DNA from: Halobacterium litoreum
GTDB lineage: Archaea; Halobacteriota; Halobacteria; Halobacteriales; Halobacteriaceae
Direction: 5' to 3'
Assembly (NCBI RefSeq): GCF_021233415.1
Contig: NZ_CP089466.1
Coordinates: forward strand, 1,612,001-1,676,000
Length of the DNA stretch: 64,000 nucleotides
The position numbers and the translations under genes are program-made. The notes below the pieces were generated by a model. The model made no database searches. It saw nothing but the letters and a program-made list of their open reading frames with translations, and was not told where the DNA came from. How positions within the stretch are numbered: position 1 is the stretch's first letter; each line of letters starts with the position of its first letter. Positions 1-8,329 of the stretch are shown piece after piece.

Positions 1-150
1 GACTTCGGGGTCGCCCGTCGCGTCGACCACGTCCTCGGGCGTCGCCGGGAACGAGAGGTCGGCGTCCGCGAGGTGTTCGTCGACGGCCGCGATGCCGAAC
101 ACGTCGGGGTCGCGTCGGTCGCCGCTGTCCGTCGGTGGACGCGCTGCCAT
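1..150 (-). CDS. Small haloarchaeal protein, N-terminal part (cut by window edge)
   Basis: An ATG at 148-150 on the minus strand opens a frame that runs off the window after 50 residues, so the C-terminus is missing. The visible part has an acidic Asp-rich N-terminus, then a stretch reading ADLSFPATPEDVVDATGDPEV. That pattern recalls the small haloarchaeal DUF5789-type proteins, but the match is from memory and weak. An AT-rich TATA-like run at 176-184 lies about 28 nt before the ATG, which suits a leaderless transcript and supports this start. No function can be assigned. Confidence 0.5.
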   Translation of the reverse strand, partial: MAARPPTDSGDRRDPDVFGIAAVDEHLADADLSFPATPEDVVDATGDPEV

Positions 151-202
151 GCGCGGCCGTAGTGGGGTGTCGGGCAAAAAATTTCGGCCCGCCGCGGGCG
201 CG

Positions 203-1633
<1,431 letters not shown>

Positions 1634-1646
1634 TTACTCAGTTGTA

Positions 1647-1664
1647 CCACTAAATAATAAGTGG
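1647..1664 (-). promoter_or_regulatory. thiC TATA element embedded in an 18-nt imperfect palindrome
   Basis: Read on the plus strand the site is CCACT-AAATAATA-AGTGG, with perfect 5-nt arms at 1647-1651 and 1660-1664 and several symmetric positions in the AT-rich core. The core is centred about 25 nt before the thiC ATG, exactly where TBP should bind for a leaderless transcript. A repressor on this palindrome would compete with TBP. Known haloarchaeal thiamine genes are thought to be controlled by a DNA-binding regulator (ThiR class); linking this site to it is inference. Confidence 0.5.
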
Positions 1665-1717
1665 CGGTGGTGCCGCGACTGGACGACCGAGAGTACGGAG
1701 AATCGCTTCGCGGGCGC

Positions 1718-2464
1718 TCAGACGTGCGGCTCGAACAGTTCCTCGTGGAGGCGACCCGTCACCGTGTCCAGTAGCGTCTGGAGGTTCTGCGTGTCGTAGC
1801 GGTTGTACTCCACGAGGCGGTCGAGGGCGGCCTCGTCGCCGTCCTCGTAGCGGTGCCAGAGCCGGACGGCCTCCCGGCCGTCCACGTCCATCCCGTCGCG
1901 GTCGATGCCGAGGTCCGTCTCTATCTGCTTGAGGCCGCCCGAGAGGTCGAGGCGCTTGCAGAGGTACATCAAATCGAGGTGCGGGGCGTCGACCGAGCAG
2001 TCGAAGTTGTGCTCCACGAACGGCTGGTCGAAGCGCTTCCCGTTGAACGACACCACCATCGAGGCATCGAGCAGGTCCGCGAGGTTCTCGCTCGTCAGGT
2101 CGTCGCCGCGCACGAGCGTCGTCGTCTCGCCGCCGCGGTGGACGCTCACCGTCGTCACGACGCTCGAACGCTTGTCGAGGCCCGTCGTCTCGATGTCGAA
2201 AAAGGCCACGTCGTCGGCGACGTTCTCGTAGAGCCGCCAGAGTTCGTTGTTCGGGAGCGCCTGCCCGAAGAACGCCGTGTCGCCGTCGTCCAGCGCGGTC
2301 CGCGCGTCCGCGATGAAGGAGTAGATGTTCTCGGCGGTGGCGTCCCCGACGCCGGGACCGCTCCCGTCGAAGTCGTCCCAGTGCGTGACGCCGTTCGCCC
2401 AGAGGCGGCGCTCGGTCGTCTCGCCGACGCCGGGCGCGGGGATGAAGGAGTTCTCGACGCGCAT
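1718..2464 (-). CDS. RNase H-like 3'-5' exonuclease (YprB type)
   Basis: A 248-residue protein with a ribonuclease H-fold exonuclease domain. The first acidic motif is FFDIETTGL, the second region includes VSFNGKRFDQPF and the C-terminal acidic residue lies in RLVEYNRYDTQNL, together giving the DEDD-type arrangement of YprB/PolB-like exonucleases. The first 60 residues resemble a helix-hairpin-helix element (IPAPGVGETTERRLWANGV, then GPGVGDATAENI), which would help DNA binding. I start at MRVENSFIPAPG (2464) because the upstream extension is low-complexity and overlaps the promoter zone of the divergent EthD gene. Likely a cytoplasmic nuclease in DNA repair or processing; the substrate is unknown. 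Confidence 0.8.
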   Translation of the reverse strand: MRVENSFIPAPGVGETTERRLWANGVTHWDDFDGSGPGVGDATAENIYSFIADARTALDDGDTAFFGQALPNNELWRLYENVADDVAFFDIETTGLDKRSSVVTTVSVHRGGETTTLVRGDDLTSENLADLLDASMVVSFNGKRFDQPFVEHNFDCSVDAPHLDLMYLCKRLDLSGGLKQIETDLGIDRDGMDVDGREAVRLWHRYEDGDEAALDRLVEYNRYDTQNLQTLLDTVTGRLHEELFEPHV

Positions 2465-2558
2465 ACCCGGCGAGTCGGCGGGCGCGCTACAAAGGCCTCG
2501 CGGTTGGCGCGGAGCGCGGTCCCAAAACGGGAAGGCCCCCGGGCGCGCACTCCCGGGC

Positions 2559-2876
2559 ATGGTCAAGATGGTCCAACTGCTCGTGAAGCGAGACGACTAC
2601 ACCCACGAGGAGTTCGTACAGCGCTGGCGCGGCGAGCACGCGGCGATGGCGAAAGACCTGCCGAACCTCCGGAAGTACGTGACCGCCGTCCCGAACGACC
2701 CCGAGCGGTCGAGCCACGACGGCGTCGTGGAACTGTACTTCGAGGACATGGGCGCGCTCGCCGAGGCGTTCGACTCGGAAATCGGCGAGGCGGTGCAGGC
2801 GGACGCCGCGGAGTTCGCGGACATGGACGCGGGCGAGACGCTGTACGTCGAGGAGCAGGTGGAGTTCGAGGCCTAG
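2559..2876 (+). CDS. EthD domain protein (dimeric alpha/beta barrel)
   Basis: A 105-residue protein starting MVKMVQLLVKRDDYTHEEF. The pattern of an initial beta strand, then F-x-x-xW-xxEHAxMAxDLPxLxKYV, then a central ELYFEDMGALAEAF segment is that of the EthD family of ferredoxin-like dimeric proteins. EthD members accompany ether or polyketide metabolism, but most are uncharacterised. It is divergent from the exonuclease gene, and its stop overlaps the end of the convergent regulator gene by 4 nt. No partner enzyme is adjacent, so the substrate cannot be stated. Confidence 0.75.
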   Translation: MVKMVQLLVKRDDYTHEEFVQRWRGEHAAMAKDLPNLRKYVTAVPNDPERSSHDGVVELYFEDMGALAEAFDSEIGEAVQADAAEFADMDAGETLYVEEQVEFEA

Positions 2877-3514
2877 TCGAAGTTCGTCCGCACGAACGTC
2901 GAGACGCCGCGGCGGAGGCGCTCGCTGGCGGCCTGCGTGGAGACGCCGAGTTCGTCGGCGACGTCCGAGAGCGTGGCGTCCCGCGGCACCTCGAAGAACC
3001 CGGCTTCGACGGCGGTCTCGAGGGCTTCGCGTTGCTTCGGCGAGAGGCCGTGTTCGCCGCCGAAGTCCGGGTCGTTCTCGCCGTAGACGCGCCGGAGCGT
3101 CGCGTCCACGCCCTTCGCTTCGAGTTGCGGGCGGAACGCCGAGAGGCTCTCGCGGTCGGGGAACCGCATCCGGACGTGCAGTCCTTCCTCGCCGGAGGTG
3201 ACGCCGAGCCGGGAGGCCTCGAGGCGGTCGTCAAGCGGGTACAGCGCGAGGTCCGTGGCGGCGCTCACTTGGACGCGGTAGAGCCGCCTGTCGCCGGTGT
3301 CCTCGACGACGCTGAGGTCCGCGACGGTGTCGTCGTCCTCGCAGTTGGCTTCGAACCGGTCGAAGTCACCGCCGGTCGCCCACAGGAACAACACGGGTCG
3401 GTCCGGGTCCGAGGCGGCCGCGTGCTCGACGTCGAACTCGACGCCGGTGCCCTCGAGGGCGTCCATCATCGGGAGACCCGGGTGGCTGAGTGTGAACTCG
3501 GCGATGACGCTCAT
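2873..3514 (-). CDS. Bat-type HTH transcriptional regulator
   Basis: A 213-residue regulator. The N-terminal 150 residues form the sensor-like region seen in bacterioopsin-activator (Bat) relatives (MSVIAEFTLSHPGLPMMDAL at the start). The C-terminal HTH_10 domain begins LSPKQREALETAVEAGFFEVPRDATLSDVADELGVSTQAASERLRRG, the classic Bat pattern. Regulators of this class usually control a neighbouring gene, but here the 3' neighbour is convergent and the upstream paa operon runs the same way, so the target is unclear. A GATATTTC element at 3539-3546 is about 28 nt before the ATG. It is one of three proteins of this class in the window. Confidence 0.85.
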   Translation of the reverse strand: MSVIAEFTLSHPGLPMMDALEGTGVEFDVEHAAASDPDRPVLFLWATGGDFDRFEANCEDDDTVADLSVVEDTGDRRLYRVQVSAATDLALYPLDDRLEASRLGVTSGEEGLHVRMRFPDRESLSAFRPQLEAKGVDATLRRVYGENDPDFGGEHGLSPKQREALETAVEAGFFEVPRDATLSDVADELGVSTQAASERLRRGVSTFVRTNFD

Positions 3515-3538
3515 GGCACGGTCGATGTGCCGGCGACT

Positions 3539-3546
3539 GAAATATC
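3539..3546 (-). promoter_or_regulatory. TATA-like element of the Bat-type regulator gene
   Basis: On the minus strand the sequence reads GATATTTC, centred about 29 nt before the ATG at 3514. This is the usual distance for a leaderless haloarchaeal transcript. The rest of the 252-nt gap to 3766 holds a second, orphan TTTATATA at 3693-3700 with no obvious gene at the right distance on either strand. Confidence 0.45.
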
Positions 3547-3748
3547 ACTTGGTCGTCAAAATCGGCGGGCCAGAGGCAGTGGCCGCCGAACCGGTGTCAG
3601 AGGCACGTCCACCGGGCGACGCGGAGGTCACCGGTGAACAATGAGTAGGACTACGTGGGTCGTACTGAAGGTATCCCTTTTGCAGTCAGGCATTTATATA
3701 CTACCGCTAACGCAAGTTCATTCATCCTGAACGCCCGACGACAAGAAG

Positions 3749-3779
3749 GCGGTTCGGTCGGCCGACTCAGCCGAACCGC
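3749..3779 (-). terminator. Hairpin at the 3' end of the paa operon
   Basis: GCGGTTCGG at 3749-3757 is matched perfectly by CCGAACCGC at 3771-3779, with a 13-nt loop containing the stop codon of the zinc-ribbon gene (3767-3769). As RNA from the minus strand it would form a strong 9-bp stem. The following bases are only moderately U-rich (CCUUCUUGUCG), so it may be a terminator, an mRNA-stabilising hairpin or a processing site. Confidence 0.4.
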
Positions 3780-3931
3780 TCGAAGGGCTGGTCGCAGTCG
3801 TTGCAGTAGTGCATCGACCGACAGAGCCCCGGCCCCTTCGGGTGGTCGCGTTCGGTCTCAGTCGAACCGCAGTACGGACACTCGACGCCCGACTCGCCCG
3901 ACGTGGTGGTGCTCGGGTCGACGCCGGTCAT
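3767..3931 (-). CDS. Stand-alone zinc-ribbon protein, equivalent to the C-terminal domain of PaaD
   Basis: A 54-residue protein with CPYCGSTETERDHPKG near residues 18-33 and then LCRSMHYCNDCDQPFERFG at the end, giving two CxxC knuckles. In bacterial PaaD the DUF59 domain is followed by just such a zinc ribbon; here it is a separate gene whose ATG overlaps the paaD stop (ATGA). It is the last gene of the paa operon. It probably completes PaaD function, which is thought to be assembly of the di-iron or Fe-S parts of the phenylacetyl-CoA epoxidase. This split form is inferred from the sequence and gene order. Confidence 0.85.
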   Translation of the reverse strand: MTGVDPSTTTSGESGVECPYCGSTETERDHPKGPGLCRSMHYCNDCDQPFERFG

Positions 3932-4341
3932 ACGCTCAACCCGAACTCGCGGAGTTGCTCCTTGCCCGATTCGGTCACCATCTCGACGGACCACGGCGGC
4001 GAGTACCGAATCGTCACGTCGGCGTCCAGAACCCCGGACGCCGTCATCGCCGCACAGCGCACGTCGTTGGTGAGCACGTCCTTCGCGGGACAGCCGGTGT
4101 ACGTCAGCGTCATCTCCACGTGGGCGTCCTCGCCGTCCACGGCCACGTCGTAAATCAGGCCGAGGTCGACGATTGAGACGGGCATCTCGGGGTCTTCGAT
4201 CTCGCGGAGCGCGTCCCAGATTTCGGCCTCCGTGCCGGTCGCGTCCGTGCCGGTCTTCGGGTACTCCTCGGGCACCTCGCCGTCCTCGTAGTCGGTGTAC
4301 GCGCAGGCCTCGGAGCCGGACCCGGTCATCCCCGAACTCAC
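3928..4341 (-). CDS. paaD: PaaD, DUF59 (MIP18-type) epoxidase assembly protein
   Basis: A 137-residue protein. Residues 40-137 form a DUF59/MIP18 domain with EIWDALREIEDPEMPVSIVDLGLIYDV, then the YTGCPAKD segment and the PPWSxEMVTESGKEQLREFG ending typical of PaaD. Family members help mature the iron centre of the PaaABCE monooxygenase. The frame opens at a GTG (4339-4341) coupled to the paaC stop; an ATG at 4327-4329 is an alternative. The usual C-terminal zinc ribbon of bacterial PaaD is missing here and encoded by the next gene. Cotranscribed with paaABC. Confidence 0.9.
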   Translation of the reverse strand: MSSGMTGSGSEACAYTDYEDGEVPEEYPKTGTDATGTEAEIWDALREIEDPEMPVSIVDLGLIYDVAVDGEDAHVEMTLTYTGCPAKDVLTNDVRCAAMTASGVLDADVTIRYSPPWSVEMVTESGKEQLREFGLSV

Positions 4342-5120
4342 GCGTTCTCACCCCGCAACTCGGCCGGCCGGTCGAAGTCGAGTTCGCGGTACGTCGCCGT
4401 GAACTCCTCGTGGAGGTCGAACCAGTCCTGGGTGTGCGTGCCGTCCCGGCCAGTGGCGTCCGGCCGGTCGGCGTCCTCGGGGTCCGGCACCACGAAGTCG
4501 AGGGACTCCAGATACGGCACGACCTCGTCCAGCCAATCCGAACGCAGGTCGCTCAGCGACCGCGTCCGAACGCCAGATTCGACGATACTGTCTTCGTGTT
4601 CAGTTTCATCGAACAACGTGAGCGCGTACGGGAACAGCCGGTCGATTGCGGCCTGCGTTCGTTCGTGGGACTCCCCCGACCCGGAGAGCCGGTCGAGCCA
4701 CGACTGCGCGTGCTCGCGGTGGTACCCCTCTTCGCCCTGCACCTTCGCCACGCGGTCGGCGATGGGGTCGTACGACGACTCGGCGAGCGCGTCCATCCGC
4801 AGGCGCTCGGCCACGTCGTAGAGGTAGCCGCGGACCACGGTGTCAGCCCAGTCGCCGTCCGGCGTCTCCAGTTCCACGAGCGTGCTGTGGACGAAATCGG
4901 CGGGGTCGCGCTCCCACACCAAGTCCGCCTCGGCGTAACCGAACTCCTCCTGCAGGAGGTCGTACCAGAGTCGGGCGTGCCCGAACTCGTCCTGGGCGAT
5001 GTTCGCGAGCGCGAGGTCGGCCTCCGGCGTCGGCGCGTAAATCTGCCACTCCGTGTACCGCTCGGCGAGCACGAACTCGTCGTCCGCCAGCCGCAGGAGT
5101 TGGGCTTCCGCGGGCTCCAT
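4338..5120 (-). CDS. paaC: PaaC, phenylacetyl-CoA epoxidase structural subunit
   Basis: A 260-residue ferritin-like subunit of the 1,2-phenylacetyl-CoA epoxidase. Motifs include RLADDEFVLAERYTEWQIYAP near the N-terminus, ALANIAQDEFGHARLWYDLL in the second helix and EEGYHREHAQSWLDRL in the third. In the bacterial complex PaaC pairs with catalytic PaaA and acts as a scaffold. Start ATG at 5118-5120 overlaps the paaB stop (TGATG), and its own stop overlaps the start of paaD, so translation is coupled. Confidence 0.93.
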   Translation of the reverse strand: MEPAEAQLLRLADDEFVLAERYTEWQIYAPTPEADLALANIAQDEFGHARLWYDLLQEEFGYAEADLVWERDPADFVHSTLVELETPDGDWADTVVRGYLYDVAERLRMDALAESSYDPIADRVAKVQGEEGYHREHAQSWLDRLSGSGESHERTQAAIDRLFPYALTLFDETEHEDSIVESGVRTRSLSDLRSDWLDEVVPYLESLDFVVPDPEDADRPDATGRDGTHTQDWFDLHEEFTATYRELDFDRPAELRGENA

Positions 5121-5440
5121 CAGACGTCACCCCGCTTCTGTGCGGCCTCCTCCTGTTCGGCCTCGCTCTCGGCGACCTCCTCGGCGAAACTCGCGTCGAT
5201 GTTGTTGTACGTAATCGCCCACCGGTAGGCCTTGTCCGTGGTGCCGCCGAACTCCGCCTCGTCGGCGTCCACCTCGCCGATTTCGTCCTTCGGCGCGACC
5301 CACAGCGAGTTCGTCTGCATCCGGCGGCCGTGCTGGACCTGCGCGAACATGAGCGCCATCTCGCGGTCCGGCGCGTGGACGTTCCCGCAGTGCGTGTGTC
5401 GGTCCCCCGCCTCCTCCTGTCGGAACACTTCCCAAATCAT
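5120..5440 (-). CDS. paaB: PaaB, small subunit of phenylacetyl-CoA epoxidase
   Basis: A 106-residue protein beginning MIWEVFRQEEAGDRHTHCGNVHAPDREMAL and continuing FAQVQHGRRMQTNSLWVAPKDEIGEV. This is the conserved PaaB core. The C-terminal 40 residues form a long acidic helix (FAEEVAESEAEQEEAAQ) absent from shorter bacterial PaaB, which looks like halophilic adaptation. PaaB bridges PaaAC heterodimers in the bacterial complex. The gene is 1 nt from paaA and overlaps paaC. Confidence 0.93.
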   Translation of the reverse strand: MIWEVFRQEEAGDRHTHCGNVHAPDREMALMFAQVQHGRRMQTNSLWVAPKDEIGEVDADEAEFGGTTDKAYRWAITYNNIDASFAEEVAESEAEQEEAAQKRGDV

Positions 5441-5441
5441 G

Positions 5442-6380
5442 TCAGTCGGCGGCCGCGGGCGTGTCCCCCGCGGTGCCCTCCCAGTCGTCCATCGACGCGC
5501 GCACCCACTCCACGGCCTCGTGTCGCTCGCGCCGAGTGCCGATCTGTTCCTCGCTGCCCTCGTAGTCGTTCTTCGAGATGGTCCAGAACTCGTCCCAGTC
5601 CAGGTCGTCCTCGCGGACCGCCATCGTCCCGTCGTCGCGCTCGAAGATGCGCGGGTACTCCGGGATTTCGAGGCCGTACTTCTCGGCCTTCGGCACGTAC
5701 ATGTTCAGGAACGAATTGCGGAGTTCGTCGTTCGAGACGGTCTTCAAGCCGACCTGCTGGGCGAAGTCGTCGTGGTGGGACTCGTCGTTCGTCGGCCCGA
5801 AGAACTGGAGGATGCGCGGCCACCACTCGTCGAAGGCCGCCTGCGTGCGCTCCTGGTTTGCCTTCGAGGACGTCATCAGTTCGCGGAGGATGTCCTCGCC
5901 GTGCTTGACGTGGAACCCCTCCTCGAAGCAGACCTTGTCCATCGCGTGGGCGTAGGGCTCCCAGGAGGTGTTCTTCAGCGTGGCCTGCCGGCGCATCGCG
6001 CCGCCGTCCACGAAGAAGTCTATCATCGGCGCCTCGTACCAGTTGTCCACCGGGTAGTGGAAGCAGTTGAGGAACTTCCCCTCGCCCGCTTCGAGTTCGT
6101 CGAGCATCTGCTCCCGGGTTTTCACGCCGAGCGTCTCCGCGGCGCGGTAGAGCAGTTGGGCGTGCCCGATTTCGTCCTGGCACTTCGCGGTGCAGGCGAG
6201 CTTTCGGTCGAGCGAGGGTGCCATCCGCGTGAACTGCTTGTCGAGGTAGCCGCCCATCACTTCGCTGTTCGCGTGGAACTGAATCATGCGCGTCGCTGCC
6301 TTCCGGTACTCCAGCGGGAGGTCGTCGGCGGGACTGAACTCCCGGGGGCCGGCGCGCTGTTTGACCGCCTCGATGTCCAT
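5442..6380 (-). CDS. paaA: PaaA, catalytic subunit of phenylacetyl-CoA epoxidase
   Basis: A 312-residue ferritin-like di-iron protein that, with PaaB and PaaC and an electron-donating reductase, converts phenylacetyl-CoA to its ring-1,2-epoxide. Iron ligands are visible as Glu40 (FHANSE), Glu70/His73 (KCQDEIGHAQ), the later CFEEGFHVKHGED segment and nearby acidic residues. It is first in the paaABCD operon. No PaaE-type ferredoxin/flavin reductase is found anywhere in the window, so another electron donor must serve. A Bat-type regulator gene lies divergently upstream (83-nt gap). Confidence 0.95.
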   Translation of the reverse strand: MDIEAVKQRAGPREFSPADDLPLEYRKAATRMIQFHANSEVMGGYLDKQFTRMAPSLDRKLACTAKCQDEIGHAQLLYRAAETLGVKTREQMLDELEAGEGKFLNCFHYPVDNWYEAPMIDFFVDGGAMRRQATLKNTSWEPYAHAMDKVCFEEGFHVKHGEDILRELMTSSKANQERTQAAFDEWWPRILQFFGPTNDESHHDDFAQQVGLKTVSNDELRNSFLNMYVPKAEKYGLEIPEYPRIFERDDGTMAVREDDLDWDEFWTISKNDYEGSEEQIGTRRERHEAVEWVRASMDDWEGTAGDTPAAAD

Positions 6381-6433
6381 GTAGAATAGTGAGGGACTCG
6401 ACGGGGTAGTCGTTCACCCGTCCATGCACGGGG

Positions 6434-6440
6434 TTCAAAT
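6434..6440 (+). promoter_or_regulatory. TATA-like element of the paa-linked regulator
   Basis: TTCAAAT lies about 27 nt before the GTG start at 6464, the spacing expected for a leaderless haloarchaeal transcript. It sits in the 83-nt divergent gap shared with paaA, so control of both directions from this gap is likely. No strong palindrome is visible in it. Confidence 0.4.
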
Positions 6441-6463
6441 GCGTCGGCGCCGAAGTTACTCGC

Positions 6464-7099
6464 GTGATAGACGAGTGCCTGTTCGTCGAGTTCGGCGTGC
6501 AGGGCGACGACTGCCCGCTCGCCGACGCCACCCGCGAGACGGGCGCGAGCGTCGACGCCCACCCGCCCCAACTCCGGGCCGACGGCTACGCACTCCTCCA
6601 GTTCTCCTCCGCGGACGGCGACGACCTCGCCGCCGCGCTCGACGCCGACGAACGCGTACGCTACCTCCACGTCGCGCGCGACGACGACCGCTACACGTAC
6701 CGCTGTCTCTCCAAGCACCTCTGTGTCGTCCACGAACTCGTCAGCGAGGGCCTGCTCGTCGACAGCCTCCACTACCGCGGCGGCGACGCCCGCTTTACCG
6801 GTGCCGTCGTCGGGCAGGACGTGCTTCGCGGCGTCCTCGACACCGCCGGCGACACCGTCGGCGTCACGCTCGAACGCGCGTACCCAATCGGGGAGCGCGG
6901 GGACGCCGCGATGCCCGACCGCTGGGGGCTCACGCCCGCCCAAGCCGACGCCCTCCAGACGGCCTACGACATGGGATACTTCTCGGTGCCGCGGGACGCC
7001 GACGCGAGCGACGTGGCGAGCGCGCTCGACGTGTCCAAATCGGCGTTCCTCGAACGCCTCAGAAGAGGGCTCGCGCGACTCCTCGGGGAGACGATTTAG
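6464..7099 (+). CDS. Bat-type HTH regulator divergent from paaABCD
   Basis: A 211-residue regulator with GTG start at 6464. The N-terminal ~150 residues are a ligand-sensing region of the Bat class (IDECLFVEFGVQGDDCPLADA; then a FTGAVVGQDVLRGVLDT segment). The C-terminal HTH_10 domain starts WGLTPAQADALQTAYDMGYFSVPRDADASDVASALDVSKSAFLERLRRG. Its divergent position suggests it controls phenylacetate catabolism in response to phenylacetyl-CoA or a related compound; that role is inference. Its stop overlaps the convergent beta-propeller gene by 3 nt. Confidence 0.87.
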   Translation: MIDECLFVEFGVQGDDCPLADATRETGASVDAHPPQLRADGYALLQFSSADGDDLAAALDADERVRYLHVARDDDRYTYRCLSKHLCVVHELVSEGLLVDSLHYRGGDARFTGAVVGQDVLRGVLDTAGDTVGVTLERAYPIGERGDAAMPDRWGLTPAQADALQTAYDMGYFSVPRDADASDVASALDVSKSAFLERLRRGLARLLGETI

Positions 7100-8250
7100 G
7101 CGGGGTCGATAGCCGCGAGCGTCGTCCCGAGCGGCGCGTACACTCGGTCGCCGACCACGAGCGGTTGTCCCGCCCCGGCCACGGTGGTGTCCGCCCCGAC
7201 GGACGCGCGCCATCGCTGTGTGCCGTCGGCGGCGTCGAACGCCGCGAGTGCGTCGGGAAGCGCGGCGTACACCGTGTCGCCGCCGACCGCGACACCGCCC
7301 GCGCCGTCGGTCGATTTCTCCCACACCGGGTCGCCCGTCGCCGCGTCGAGAACCGCGACCGTCGACCCCGCTGCGAACGCCACGCGACCGTCCGCGTACG
7401 CGACGCTCGGCGCGAACGAGTCGCCGCCGCCCTCGTACGTCCACTGTCGCTCGCCGGACGTCCGGTCGACCGCGTAGACGGTGCCGCCGGCCGCCACGTC
7501 CCGCGCGTAGACGTTGTCGTCGCCGACGACCGGCAGGTCGGAGCCGCCGGGGATGTCCAGTCGCCACTCGAACTCGCCGTCGACGAACGCGGCCAGTCCC
7601 GGCCCGGCGCGAGCGTAGACCACGCCGTCCGCGACGCCGATTGCGTTCACGCTCCCCGCGTCGGTGCGCCAGCGCTCCTCGCGGGTCGCCGGGTCCAACG
7701 CGAGGACGCGCCCGTCCCGCGTCACCGCGTACAGCGTGTCGTCCGCGACTGTCGTCGTCGGCGCGAACGCCCCCGACTGTCCGAACCGCCACGTCGTGTC
7801 GCCGGACACCGCGTCGGCGGCGACGAGGCCGTCGTCGGCGCTGGGCGCGTAGACGCTCCCGTCGTGGAACGTCGGCGTGTTCGCCTGCGTCGGTTCCCGG
7901 CTCCACCGCGTCGACCCGTCGGCCGCCGCGAACGCCTCGAGCGTGCCCACGTCCCCGTGGAACAGCGTGTTCCCGGCGAGCGTCGGGCCGTACATCGAGA
8001 GGCTGCTGAGCGTCGTCGTCCACGCCACGCGACCGCCATCCTCCGGACCGGTCCCGCCGGCGGCCTGCCCGCGGTTCCGGGGGCCGCCGCCCGGCGACGG
8101 CCACGCCGGGCCGTCGAACGACGGCGAGTCCGGTTCTGGAGCAGTCGTGTCGCTCCCGCCGTCGGTGCCGCCCGAGAGGGCGGAACAGCCAGCCACAGTC
8201 CCTGCGAGCGCCGACCCGACGAGGGCCAGCGCGTCTCGTCGTCCAACCAT
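7096..8250 (-). CDS. Tat-exported lipoprotein with PQQ-like beta-propeller
   Basis: A 384-residue protein. The N-terminus MVGRRDALALVGSALAGTVAGC has a twin-arginine motif, a short hydrophobic stretch and a lipobox with Cys22, so it should be exported folded and lipid-anchored. After an Asp/Gly/Pro-rich linker come about seven repeats of the form VYA-x-D-x-x-G-x-x-W-R/Q-x (for example GTVYAVDRTSGERQWTYEG and FDAADGTQRWRAS), typical of PQQ/BamB-like propellers. Real PQQ enzymes carry extra catalytic residues I cannot identify, so a binding or scaffolding role is more likely. Start chosen at 8250 because of the signal peptide. Confidence 0.85.
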   Translation of the reverse strand: MVGRRDALALVGSALAGTVAGCSALSGGTDGGSDTTAPEPDSPSFDGPAWPSPGGGPRNRGQAAGGTGPEDGGRVAWTTTLSSLSMYGPTLAGNTLFHGDVGTLEAFAAADGSTRWSREPTQANTPTFHDGSVYAPSADDGLVAADAVSGDTTWRFGQSGAFAPTTTVADDTLYAVTRDGRVLALDPATREERWRTDAGSVNAIGVADGVVYARAGPGLAAFVDGEFEWRLDIPGGSDLPVVGDDNVYARDVAAGGTVYAVDRTSGERQWTYEGGGDSFAPSVAYADGRVAFAAGSTVAVLDAATGDPVWEKSTDGAGGVAVGGDTVYAALPDALAAFDAADGTQRWRASVGADTTVAGAGQPLVVGDRVYAPLGTTLAAIDPA

Positions 8251-8329
8251 CGCTCGAATCGGCCGACCGCGAGCACTTCGGGATTTCGGTCCGCACACAG
8301 TTATCACGCTCCGCCGGGAACGCCCGGCC

